Shown in pieces: positions 1 to 7,500 of a stretch of 64,000 bases of DNA (positions within the stretch are counted from its first letter, which is position 1; every line of letters starts with the position of its first letter). The notes below the pieces were generated by a model. The model did not search any database and was not told the origin of the DNA. It worked only from the letters and a program-made list of their open reading frames with translations. This DNA is from Streptomyces sp. 1331.2 (lineage in GTDB: Bacteria > Actinomycetota > Actinomycetes > Streptomycetales > Streptomycetaceae). A program made the position numbers and the translations under genes. Location: positions 4,467,001 to 4,531,000 of the forward strand of contig NZ_OBMJ01000001.1 of assembly GCF_900199205.1 (NCBI RefSeq), read 5' to 3'.

Positions 1-965
1 TGGACAGCGTGGTCTCGCCGCAGCAGGCCATCGCCATCGGCCGCCTCGGCGGTCTGGGCGTGCTGAACCTGGAAGGCCTGTGGACCCGCTACGACGACCC
101 GCAGCCGCTGCTGGACGAGATCGCCGCGATCACCGACGAGGCCACCGCGACCCGCCGGCTGCAGGAGATCTACGCGGCGCCGATCCGCGCCGAGCTGATC
201 AAGCAGCGGATCCAGGAGGTCCGCGACTCGGGTGTCGTCACCGCCGCCGCGCTCTCGCCGCAGCGCACCGCCGAGTTCTCCAAGGCCGTGGTGGACGCCG
301 GCGTCGACGTCTTCGTCATCCGTGGCACCACCGTCTCGGCCGAGCACGTCTCCAGCGCCGCCGAGCCGCTCAACCTCAAGCAGTTCATCTACGAGCTGGA
401 CGTTCCGGTCATCGTCGGCGGCTGCGCCACGTACACCGCGGCGCTGCACCTGATGCGGACCGGCGCGGCCGGCGTGCTGGTGGGCTTCGGTGGGGGTGCC
501 GCCCACACCACCCGGAACGTGCTGGGCATCCAGGTGCCGATGGCGACCGCCGTCGCCGATGTGGCGGCTGCGCGTCGTGACTACATGGACGAGTCCGGTG
601 GCCGCTACGTGCACGTGATCGCGGACGGTGGCGTCGGGTTCAGCGGTGACATCCCGAAGGCGGTCGCCTGTGGCGCGGACGCGGTGATGATCGGTGCGGC
701 GCTGGCCCGTGCGACCGATGCTCCGGGCAAGGGGATCCACTGGGGCATGGAGGCCGTCCACGAGGAGCTGCCGCGCGGCAAGCGGGTGGACCTCGGGACG
801 GTCGGGACCACCGAGGAGATCCTGACCGGTCCGTCGCACACTCCGGACGGGACCATGAACCTCTTCGGTGCGCTGCGGCGGGCGATGGCCACCACGGGGT
901 ACACGGAGCTCAAGGAGTTCCAGCGGGTCGAGGTGACGGTCAACCCGGCGCTCGATCACCGCTGA
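1..965 (+). CDS. guaB3: GuaB3-family IMP dehydrogenase-related protein (5' truncated)
   Basis: The reading frame is already open at base 3 (codons for D-S-V-V-S-P), so the N-terminus lies outside the window; about 321 residues remain. It is a TIM-barrel protein of the IMPDH/GMP reductase superfamily, with phosphate-binding glycines (VIADGGVG) and a C-terminal motif (GALRRAMATTGYTELKEFQ) typical of the actinobacterial GuaB3 branch. In true IMPDH the catalytic loop ends in S-I-C-T-T-R; here the matching stretch reads G-A-A-H-T-T-R (codon at 504-506), so the catalytic Cys is His. Cyanobacterial GuaB3 proteins have been reported as GMP reductases, but the missing Cys makes activity here uncertain. 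A GMC oxidoreductase and guaA lie downstream, as I recall for mycobacterial guaB3/choD. A strong hairpin follows the stop. Confidence 0.93.
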   Translation, partial: DSVVSPQQAIAIGRLGGLGVLNLEGLWTRYDDPQPLLDEIAAITDEATATRRLQEIYAAPIRAELIKQRIQEVRDSGVVTAAALSPQRTAEFSKAVVDAGVDVFVIRGTTVSAEHVSSAAEPLNLKQFIYELDVPVIVGGCATYTAALHLMRTGAAGVLVGFGGGAAHTTRNVLGIQVPMATAVADVAAARRDYMDESGGRYVHVIADGGVGFSGDIPKAVACGADAVMIGAALARATDAPGKGIHWGMEAVHEELPRGKRVDLGTVGTTEEILTGPSHTPDGTMNLFGALRRAMATTGYTELKEFQRVEVTVNPALDHR

Positions 966-978
966 GTCTGTTGTCTCG

Positions 979-1012
979 AAGGCCCCCGCCGGGAGTTCCG
1001 GCGGGGGCCTTC
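979..1012. terminator. Bidirectional hairpin terminator after guaB3
   Basis: The arms AAGGCCCCCGCCGG and CCGGCGGGGGCCTT enclose a 5-6 nt loop. The hairpin lies between the convergent ends of guaB3 and the 1050-1586 gene, so it can serve both. Confidence 0.85.
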
Positions 1013-1049
1013 GGGCTGTTCGGGGGCTTCGGCCGGGGGTGGGGGTGGG

Positions 1050-1586
1050 TCAGCCCCGGTTGGCGGTGCGGCGGGTGAGGAGGAAGCCGCCGATGAGGGC
1101 GATGGCGTAGAAGGCGGCGTCGAGGGGGCGCAGGTCGGCGCGCCAGGTGGCCAGGGTGTTGTCGGGGGGTGTCCGGCGGAGGTGTTCGATCAGTTGGCCG
1201 AGGAGGAGGGCTCCGGCGGCGAGGAGGGCGCCGAGCGGGGGGAGCAGTCGGTTCCGGCCACCGAGGCGGCCCAGGGGGAGGGCGACCAGGCCGGCGGGGG
1301 CGATGGCCAGCCAGCCGAGGCTGTCGGCGGCCCGCAGGGGTGCGTAGCCGTAGGCCAGGCCGCTGAGCAGCATGGCGAGCAGGGCGAGGGTGACGGCCAG
1401 GGCGGTGCGGCGGCGCGGGGTGGCCCGGGGGGCGGGGTCGACGGGGTCGTAGCCGGTGACGGGGGCGCCGGGCATGCCGGGGGCGACGTAGCCCTCGGGT
1501 GACAGGGGGAGCGGCGCGACCGAGTAGTGCTGGGCGGCCTGCGGACGGGCCGATGGGCCGTCAGTGCCCGGCGCGGAGGCGGTCAT
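1050..1586 (-). CDS. Hypothetical membrane protein, 178 aa
   Basis: The first 60 residues are proline/alanine-rich and cytoplasm-like, ending in a basic patch (ATPRRRTALAV). Four hydrophobic segments follow, at roughly residues 62-83, 89-105, 113-133 and 157-172, with a short charged loop (EHLRRTPPDN) before the last. I recognise no catalytic or binding motif, and no family. The ATG at 1586 is the only sensible start. The gene is monocistronic and convergent with guaB3. Its upstream region is shared divergently with the kinase gene at 1839. A function in envelope biology is possible from context but not shown. Confidence 0.7.
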   Translation of the reverse strand: MTASAPGTDGPSARPQAAQHYSVAPLPLSPEGYVAPGMPGAPVTGYDPVDPAPRATPRRRTALAVTLALLAMLLSGLAYGYAPLRAADSLGWLAIAPAGLVALPLGRLGGRNRLLPPLGALLAAGALLLGQLIEHLRRTPPDNTLATWRADLRPLDAAFYAIALIGGFLLTRRTANRG

Positions 1587-1838
1587 GGGCGTCGAGTCCC
1601 CCCGGAAAAGACTATGAGCTGCTGAACGGTAGCAGTGACTCGGTGGATCTTGGCGAGTTTTCGATCACAGATCGGGCACGGAGCGCCGCTCCCGTTCCGG
1701 TTCGTCCCTGCTTGGGACGGGGGGTGGGTGGTCGAGGGCCCCCGGGACAGGAGATGATGGAGGCTTGGGCGTTGGGACCGAGGCCGGGCCGACGCGCCGT
1801 CACCACCACCGCCGGCAGCACATGGGGGAACGTTCCGA

Positions 1839-3740
1839 ATGACCCAGGCGCAGGGTTCCACCGGCCGCCTCCTGGCCGGCCGCTACCGCCTGAACGGCGT
1901 GCTCGGACGCGGCGGCATGGGCACCGTCTGGCGCGCCGAGGACGAGATGCTGGGCCGGACCGTCGCGGTCAAGGAACTGCGGATGAACGCCAGCGTCGAG
2001 GAGGAGGAGAAGCACCGGCTGATCACCCGGACGCTGCGCGAGGCCAAGGCCACGGCGCGGATCCGGCACAACTCGGCGGTCACCGTCTTCGACGTGGTCG
2101 ACGAGGACGACCGGCCGTGGATCGTGATGGAGCTGGTCGAGTCCCGCTCGCTGGCCGACGTCATCCGGGAGGACGGGCCGCTCGCCCCCGCCCGGGCCGC
2201 CGAGATCGCGCTCGACGTGCTGGGCGTGCTGAGCGCCGCGCACGCGCTGGGCATCCTGCACCGGGACGTCAAGCCGTCCAATGTGCTGATCGGCGACGAC
2301 GGCCGGGTCGTGCTCACCGACTTCGGCATCGCCAGCGTCGAGGGCGACGCCTCGGTCACCTCCACCGGCATGCTGGTCGGCGCCCCCTCGTACATATCCC
2401 CCGAGCGGGCCCGCGGGCAGAAGCCCGGGCCGCCGGCCGACCTGTGGTCGCTGGGCGGCACGCTGTACGCGATGGTCGAGGGCCGGCCGCCGTACGACCG
2501 GGGCTCGGCACTGGCCACGCTGACCGCGGTGATGACCGAGGACCTGACCGCGCCGGTGAACGCCGGGGCGCTGCTGCCGGTGATCGAGGGGCTGCTGGCG
2601 AAGGACCCGGCCGAGCGGCTGAACGCCTCGCAGACCCGGTCGATGCTCAAGCGGGTGGTCGCGGAGGCCACGTCGAAGGCCGAGTCGACGACCGAGCACG
2701 CGGTGCCGGTGGCTGCCGCGTCGGCGAAGGCGGCTTCGACGGAGGCGGGGGAGCCTGCGGCGAAGGCGGAGCCGGAGCGGGCCGAGGAAGGCCGGAAGCG
2801 GGCCGTGGGTGGGCTGCTGGGGACGGTCCGGGTGGGAAGTCGGGCCCGGGACGAGGAGCCGGCTGTCGAGGCCGTCGAGCCGGCGCCCGAGCCGATCCGG
2901 CCGGTGACCAGTGAGTGGACGCTGGGTGCGACGCAGGCCGCCGGGGCTGATCCGCGCACCGGTCGGCGGCGGTTGGCCATTGCCACCGTGGTCGTGGTGC
3001 TGCTGGTGATCGCGGGTGTGGTCGCGGTGGTCAAGGCCGTGGGCAGTGGGAGTGGCGGTTCGGCGGGTGGGTCGACGCACGGTGCGGGGGCCACGTCGCC
3101 GGCGGTGACGGCTACCGAGGTCACGCCGAGTGCGGCGGCTCCTGCGCCGGCTGCCACGGCTGCCGGGACGCCGGGGGCGGAGGCCGGTGCGCCGGCGCCC
3201 GTTCCGTCGGCTCCCGTACCTTCGGCTCCCGTTGCGCCGGCGAGCACGCCGGCTGCTCAGGCGCCCGCCCCGGCGCAGCCTGCGCCGGGGGCTGCGGTGC
3301 CGGCGGGGTACCACGAGTACAAGGACCCGAGCGGGTTCTCGGTGTTCCTGCCGGAGGGGCTGCAGCCGGGCGAGTCCACGTCGAACCGGCGGATCTTCAA
3401 GAACGCGGCCGACGGCAGCCAGTTGCGGATCGAGTGGACGACCTCGCCGGGTGCGAGTGCCGTGGCGGACTGGCAGGAGTCCGAGCCCGACCTGCGCGGC
3501 CAGGTCAGCAACTACCAGCGGCTGAACCTCTCGGCGATCACCTACCGGCAGTGGACGAACGCGGCCGACTGGGAGTGGACCAACGGCACGCCCAAGATGC
3601 ACTCGCTCAACCGGGGCTTCGTGACCGGGACTCCGGCCAAGTACGGCTACTCGATCTACTGGATCGTCCCGGACGCGCAGTGGGCGGCGCAGGCCCCGGT
3701 CCGGGACGTCGTCTTCGCCAGTTTCCAGCCGGCGCCATAG
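1839..3740 (+). CDS. Receptor-type Ser/Thr protein kinase (PknB family), 633 aa
   Basis: A Hanks-type kinase with a single membrane pass. The cytoplasmic catalytic domain covers about residues 14-270: glycine loop GRGGMG (23-28), ATP lysine in VAVKEL (K45), catalytic HRDVKPSN (141-148) and DFG (161-163), all intact. An Ala/Glu-rich juxtamembrane linker (about 275-375) leads to one TM helix at about 379-398, then a Pro/Ala/Thr-rich stalk. The extracellular domain (about 490-633) begins YHEYKDPSGF and resembles the ectodomain of the kinase at 5557, so the two are probably paralogous sensors. The ATG start sits just before the kinase fold and is preceded by a G-rich sequence. PASTA repeats are absent, so it is not a classic PknB; the ligand is unknown. 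Confidence 0.93.
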   Translation: MTQAQGSTGRLLAGRYRLNGVLGRGGMGTVWRAEDEMLGRTVAVKELRMNASVEEEEKHRLITRTLREAKATARIRHNSAVTVFDVVDEDDRPWIVMELVESRSLADVIREDGPLAPARAAEIALDVLGVLSAAHALGILHRDVKPSNVLIGDDGRVVLTDFGIASVEGDASVTSTGMLVGAPSYISPERARGQKPGPPADLWSLGGTLYAMVEGRPPYDRGSALATLTAVMTEDLTAPVNAGALLPVIEGLLAKDPAERLNASQTRSMLKRVVAEATSKAESTTEHAVPVAAASAKAASTEAGEPAAKAEPERAEEGRKRAVGGLLGTVRVGSRARDEEPAVEAVEPAPEPIRPVTSEWTLGATQAAGADPRTGRRRLAIATVVVVLLVIAGVVAVVKAVGSGSGGSAGGSTHGAGATSPAVTATEVTPSAAAPAPAATAAGTPGAEAGAPAPVPSAPVPSAPVAPASTPAAQAPAPAQPAPGAAVPAGYHEYKDPSGFSVFLPEGLQPGESTSNRRIFKNAADGSQLRIEWTTSPGASAVADWQESEPDLRGQVSNYQRLNLSAITYRQWTNAADWEWTNGTPKMHSLNRGFVTGTPAKYGYSIYWIVPDAQWAAQAPVRDVVFASFQPAP

Positions 3741-3748
3741 GGGCCGAG

Positions 3749-4285
3749 TCAGCCGATCAGGCGTTGCTTGGCGCGGGTGAACTCGTCTGGGGTGAGGGCG
3801 CCGGAGGTGTGCAGGGCGGCCAACCGTTCGAGCTGGTCGATGAGTTGCTCGCCGCCCGGGGCGGGCTTCGCCAGGGTGACGGTGGGCGCGGCCGCCGGTG
3901 CGGTGCGGGCGAGGCGGGCGGACTCCCGTATCCGCTCGGCGAAGTCGTCGGCCTCGACCACGTCCTCGAAGCGGTGCGAGCCGGTCAGGGCGACGACCGT
4001 CAGGATCTCTCCGTTGAGCTTTGAGCGGGCGACGGTGGCGTCGGTGACGGCGGCGAGCGGAACCGGTACCGGCGGCTTCCCGTCCTTCAGGAAGAGCAGC
4101 CGATGGGTGGTCAGGACGAGCACCCCCTTGCGGAAGTGGTCGGGGTGGCGCCCGGCGGTGGAGGCGACGGGCTCCTCGCCGTCGATGACGGCCGCCTCCA
4201 CGGTGCGGACGGTTTCGGCCTGGTTGGCTTTGTTGTTGTTGCCCGCCACCCTGAAGGCGGTGTCGATCAGATCGGTCCATTCCAT
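3749..4285 (-). CDS. PH-like and SHOCT domain protein, 178 aa
   Basis: The N-terminal ~110 residues look like a bacterial PH-type fold, with the motif VLVLTTHRLLFLKDGKP. An Ala/Pro linker leads to a C-terminal SHOCT motif of about 30 residues, whose core reads ALHTSGALTPDEFTRAKQRL. SHOCT modules usually mediate oligomerisation or membrane-protein contacts, so an accessory role near the kinases is plausible but inferred. The ATG at 4285 (MEWTDLIDTAF) is chosen because the frame upstream reads into low-complexity sequence and into the divergent gene at 4343; the RBS is weak. The gene ends 8 bp from the stop of the upstream kinase, facing it. Confidence 0.8.
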   Translation of the reverse strand: MEWTDLIDTAFRVAGNNNKANQAETVRTVEAAVIDGEEPVASTAGRHPDHFRKGVLVLTTHRLLFLKDGKPPVPVPLAAVTDATVARSKLNGEILTVVALTGSHRFEDVVEADDFAERIRESARLARTAPAAAPTVTLAKPAPGGEQLIDQLERLAALHTSGALTPDEFTRAKQRLIG

Positions 4286-4342
4286 GGGACCGAGCGTAAA
4301 GGAGCCGCTCAGTAGGCTGCTCGGTGAGCGAGAGGAACTGGC

Positions 4343-5395
4343 ATGCGAGGCGGCCCCGGGCAGTTGGCGGCCGGGCGGTACCGGCTGACGGACCGTCCTG
4401 AACCGCTGTGCGCGCACGCGGTGGACGAGCGGACCGGCGAATCGGTTCTGCTGCGCGGCCTGGAGCTGCCCGGGCTGCTGACCACCGGTCTGGACCCGGA
4501 GGATGCGGCGGCCGCGCAGGCGGACCGGCTGGTGCGGCGGGTGGCGGCGGTCGGCTCGACCGCCCCGACCGGGCACCCGCGGCTGTTGCGCGGGCTCGGG
4601 GCCTTCGTCGAGGACGAGCTACTGTGGACGGTCGAGGAGCGGCCGGCCGGGGGGACGGCGGCCGAACTGCTGGTCGGCGGGCCGCTGTCGCCGTACCGGG
4701 CGGCCGAGTTGGCGGCGGACCTGGCCGGTGCGCTGCGGGCGCTGCACGGGGCCGGGCTCACCCACGGCAACCTGACCGCCGAGTCGGTGCTGGTCTGCGA
4801 GGACGGCGCGGCGATGCTCGGCGGGCTGCTCGCCGGGGTGGCCCAGGAGGCACTGGCCGAGGAGCTCGGCGGGCCGGGCGGGCGGCGGCGGTACGAGGTG
4901 CGGGCCACCCTGGTCGGCGCGGTCGCGGAGCGCTGGCCGCTGGACGGCGGTCCGGCGGGTGACTGCTGGGCGCTCGGGGTGCTGCTGCACCGGCTGGTCA
5001 CCGGCCGCTCGCCGTACCCGGAGGGCGGGGTGCCGGAGCTGGTGACGGCCGTACGGGACGGGCGGCGCGAGCATTCGGCGGTCTGCGGGCCGCTGGGGCC
5101 GCTGGTCGAGCGGCTGCTGCAGCCCGACCCGGCGCGCAGGCCGACGGCGGAGGACGTACGGCGGGAGCTGGCGGAGCTGCTGGCGGGTGCGCCGGAGCCG
5201 GTGGACGAGGAGCGGGTGGCCCGGGCGGTGATGCTGAAGCCGGAGGCTCCGCTGGTGCCGCGGCGGCGGGAATCCGTGGGCGGCGGGTCGAAGCCGCCGC
5301 GGATACCTCCCTCATTGCTGGGTCCGCTCCTGGTGGGGGCCGTGTTTGTGCTGCTCGCGCTGGGAATGGCCGCCGTGGTGCTGTTCGCAGGCTGA
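4343..5395 (+). CDS. Membrane-anchored Ser/Thr pseudokinase, 350 aa
   Basis: The fold is a protein kinase but the catalytic residues are gone. There is no glycine-rich loop after AGRYRLTDRP. The position of the ATP lysine reads VLLRGLE with no Lys. HRDxKxxN has become HGNLTAES (141-148), and DFG has become a Leu/Gly stretch (AMLGG, about 157-161). The C-lobe is recognisable (GDCWALGVLLHRLVTG, DPARRPTAEDVRREL). A single C-terminal TM helix (about 325-348) tail-anchors it with no ectodomain. RBS AGAGGA precedes the ATG. It lies between two intact receptor kinases, which suggests a scaffold or allosteric regulator of them; that role is inference. The missing motifs are directly visible. Confidence 0.88.
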   Translation: MRGGPGQLAAGRYRLTDRPEPLCAHAVDERTGESVLLRGLELPGLLTTGLDPEDAAAAQADRLVRRVAAVGSTAPTGHPRLLRGLGAFVEDELLWTVEERPAGGTAAELLVGGPLSPYRAAELAADLAGALRALHGAGLTHGNLTAESVLVCEDGAAMLGGLLAGVAQEALAEELGGPGGRRRYEVRATLVGAVAERWPLDGGPAGDCWALGVLLHRLVTGRSPYPEGGVPELVTAVRDGRREHSAVCGPLGPLVERLLQPDPARRPTAEDVRRELAELLAGAPEPVDEERVARAVMLKPEAPLVPRRRESVGGGSKPPRIPPSLLGPLLVGAVFVLLALGMAAVVLFAG

Positions 5396-5556
5396 CGGCC
5401 CGGGCGGATCCGGGTCCGCCGGTCCGGGGGGTGGGCGTGATTACCGGGGGCGCCGACGTACGCCTAATGTGTGCGTGGGATTTGTTCGAACAGTGGTCTG
5501 CACCAGGTCCTTCGTCACGGTGACGGCAGGCGGAATGTGTGGGGGAGCGGTCGCAG

Positions 5557-7338
5557 ATGGGTGTGCAGGACCGGCCGGAGGCGGCCGACGCGGAGCGGCT
5601 GCTGGCCGGGCGGTACGAGCTCGGCGAGCGGCTCGGCCGGGGCGGCATGGGCACCGTCTGGCGGGCCTGGGACCGGATGCTGGACCGTGAGGTCGCGGTC
5701 AAGGAGCTGACCGTCAACCACCTCCCCGAGGAGGACCTGCAGATCCTGCACGCCCGGATGAAGCGCGAGGCCAGCGCGGCCGCGCGGATCAAGCACCCCG
5801 GCGTGATCACCGTGCACGACGTGCTGGAGCAGGACGGCCGGCCGTGGATCGTGATGGAGCTGGTCGACGGCCGCTCGCTGGCCGACGTGATCAGCCAGGA
5901 CGGCACCCTGCAGCCGCGCGCGGCCGCCGAGGTCGGCAGCCAGGTGCTGGCCGCGCTGCACCGCGGCCACCAGCTGGGCGTGCTGCACCGGGACGTGAAG
6001 CCGGCCAACGTGCTGCTGGAGCGCGGCACCGGGCGGGTCGTGCTGCTGGACTTCGGCATCGCGAAGTACGAGGGCTCGACCGAGCTGACCCGGCCCGGTG
6101 ACCTGGTCGGCTCGCCGGACTACCTGGCGCCGGAGCGCGCCCAGGGCGAGCGGCCGGGCCCGGCCTCCGACCTGTGGGGCCTCGGGGCGACGCTGTACGC
6201 GGCGGTCGAGGGCCAGTCGCCGTTCCGCCGGGACTCGCCGATCACCACGCTGGCCGCGGTGGTCGACGAGCCGCTGCCGGAGTCGCGCCGGGCCGGCTCG
6301 CTGGGGCCGGTGCTGGCCGCGCTGATGGCCAAGGACCCGGCCGACCGGCCGACCGCGGACGAGGCGGCCCGGATGCTCGCCGAGGTCCAGGCCGGGCACA
6401 CGATGGGCTTCAAATCGGTCGCGCCGGTGCGGATGCCCACCCAGTCGGTGCCGGTGGTCGACCGCCGTGCGGGGGCCGGGGCAGAGCCGGCCGAGGGGGC
6501 GGAGGGCTCCCAGGGCCCGGCGGGTTCCCAGGGGTCGATGGGTTCCCGGGGCCCGGTGGGTTCCGAGGGACCGACCGAGCCGAAGTCGGCCGCGCCCGCC
6601 CTGGTCGGGCAGGACACCGCGGGGGGCGCTCTGGCCGCCGCACAGGCGCACACCGCCCCGGTCGCGCCGGTCGCGCACTCCGTCCTGCCCGCGCGCGGGC
6701 CGGCCAAGCGCCGCAACACGGCGAAGATCGTCGCCATCGCGGTGGCCGTCGGCCTGCTGGCGGCCGCGGCGACCTTCCTCGCCACCCGGGAGGTGGTCGG
6801 CGGCGGCACCGACGACCCGACGCCGACCGGGCCGGCCGAGTCGACCCCGCCGGGGCCCACCGGCGACGCCGGCCCCGCGGCGCCCGACGGCTACCACTGG
6901 GTCGACGACCCGGCCGGCTTCCGCTTCCCGCTGCCCTCGGGCACCCCCGCCTGGCAGCGCAGCAGCGCGCCGGACAACCAGATCTTCTACAGCCCCGACG
7001 GCAAGGTGCACTACCTGCAGTTCGCCGTCACCGTCGGGCAGTCGGTCAAGCCGCTGGAGCACATGCGGCAGATGGAGAGCAGCGTCTCCAAGTCGCTGAA
7101 GGACTACAAGCAGCACAAGCTGACCGGCGTCCAGGTGAACGGCCACGAGGCGGCCGTCTGGGAGTTCAGCTACGCCGCGCAGGGCGGCGGCCGCCGGCGG
7201 GCGATCGAGGCCGAGTTCATCGACGACGACGGCACCAGCTACGCGATCTACTCCTCCAGCCCGGAGAAGGGCAACGAGTGGAACGAGGCGGAGCAGCGCT
7301 TCAACGCCGTGCTCCACTACTTCACGCCGACCCGTTGA
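5557..7338 (+). CDS. Receptor-type Ser/Thr protein kinase with collagen-like linker, 593 aa
   Basis: The kinase domain spans about residues 18-280: glycine loop GRGGMG (27-32), VAVKEL with ATP Lys 49, HRDVKPAN (144-151) and DFG (165-167), all intact. The juxtamembrane linker holds a run of Gly-X-Y triplets (about 317-338), collagen-like and unusual in a kinase. One TM helix lies at about 389-410. The extracellular domain (about 430-593, starting YHWVDDPAGF) resembles that of the kinase at 1839. ATG 5557 is preferred over an upstream in-frame GTG (5539) because GGGGGAG at 5541-5547 sits at correct spacing for the ATG. Three 26-bp tandem repeats begin 10 bp before the stop. Ligand and substrates cannot be told from sequence. 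Confidence 0.93.
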   Translation: MGVQDRPEAADAERLLAGRYELGERLGRGGMGTVWRAWDRMLDREVAVKELTVNHLPEEDLQILHARMKREASAAARIKHPGVITVHDVLEQDGRPWIVMELVDGRSLADVISQDGTLQPRAAAEVGSQVLAALHRGHQLGVLHRDVKPANVLLERGTGRVVLLDFGIAKYEGSTELTRPGDLVGSPDYLAPERAQGERPGPASDLWGLGATLYAAVEGQSPFRRDSPITTLAAVVDEPLPESRRAGSLGPVLAALMAKDPADRPTADEAARMLAEVQAGHTMGFKSVAPVRMPTQSVPVVDRRAGAGAEPAEGAEGSQGPAGSQGSMGSRGPVGSEGPTEPKSAAPALVGQDTAGGALAAAQAHTAPVAPVAHSVLPARGPAKRRNTAKIVAIAVAVGLLAAAATFLATREVVGGGTDDPTPTGPAESTPPGPTGDAGPAAPDGYHWVDDPAGFRFPLPSGTPAWQRSSAPDNQIFYSPDGKVHYLQFAVTVGQSVKPLEHMRQMESSVSKSLKDYKQHKLTGVQVNGHEAAVWEFSYAAQGGGRRRAIEAEFIDDDGTSYAIYSSSPEKGNEWNEAEQRFNAVLHYFTPTR

Positions 7339-7403
7339 GCGGGTGGTCGGCGCCGACCCGTTGAGCGGGGCGCCGGCGCCGACCGGTCGAGCGGGGCGCC
7401 GGC
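7326..7403. repeat. Three tandem 26-bp repeats across the kinase stop codon
   Basis: Units at 7326-7351, 7352-7377 and 7378-7403 each begin GCCGACC and contain GAGCGGG. The second and third differ at two positions. The kinase stop codon (7336-7338) lies inside the first copy. Confidence 0.9.
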
Positions 7404-7486
7404 CCGCTGAGGAGCGGGGTGCCCGCTTTCGACCGACTGCGGCAGATTCCGGTTACCGACGGGTACCGGACCGGGCGCCGAAGGCC

Positions 7487-7500
7487 TAGGCTGCGCCGTA
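7487..7500 (+). promoter_or_regulatory. Putative -10 box for a leaderless transcript
   Basis: TAGGCT at 7487-7492 is followed by 7 nt and then the ATG of the aldehyde dehydrogenase at 7500, with no Shine-Dalgarno. This spacing suits transcription starting at the A of the start codon. No good -35 is seen. Confidence 0.5.

Noticed and set aside
1499..2914. Long open frame overlapping the first kinase gene
   Set aside because: It is an out-of-frame shadow of the kinase: Arg/Gly/Ala-rich, no motif, starting inside another gene.
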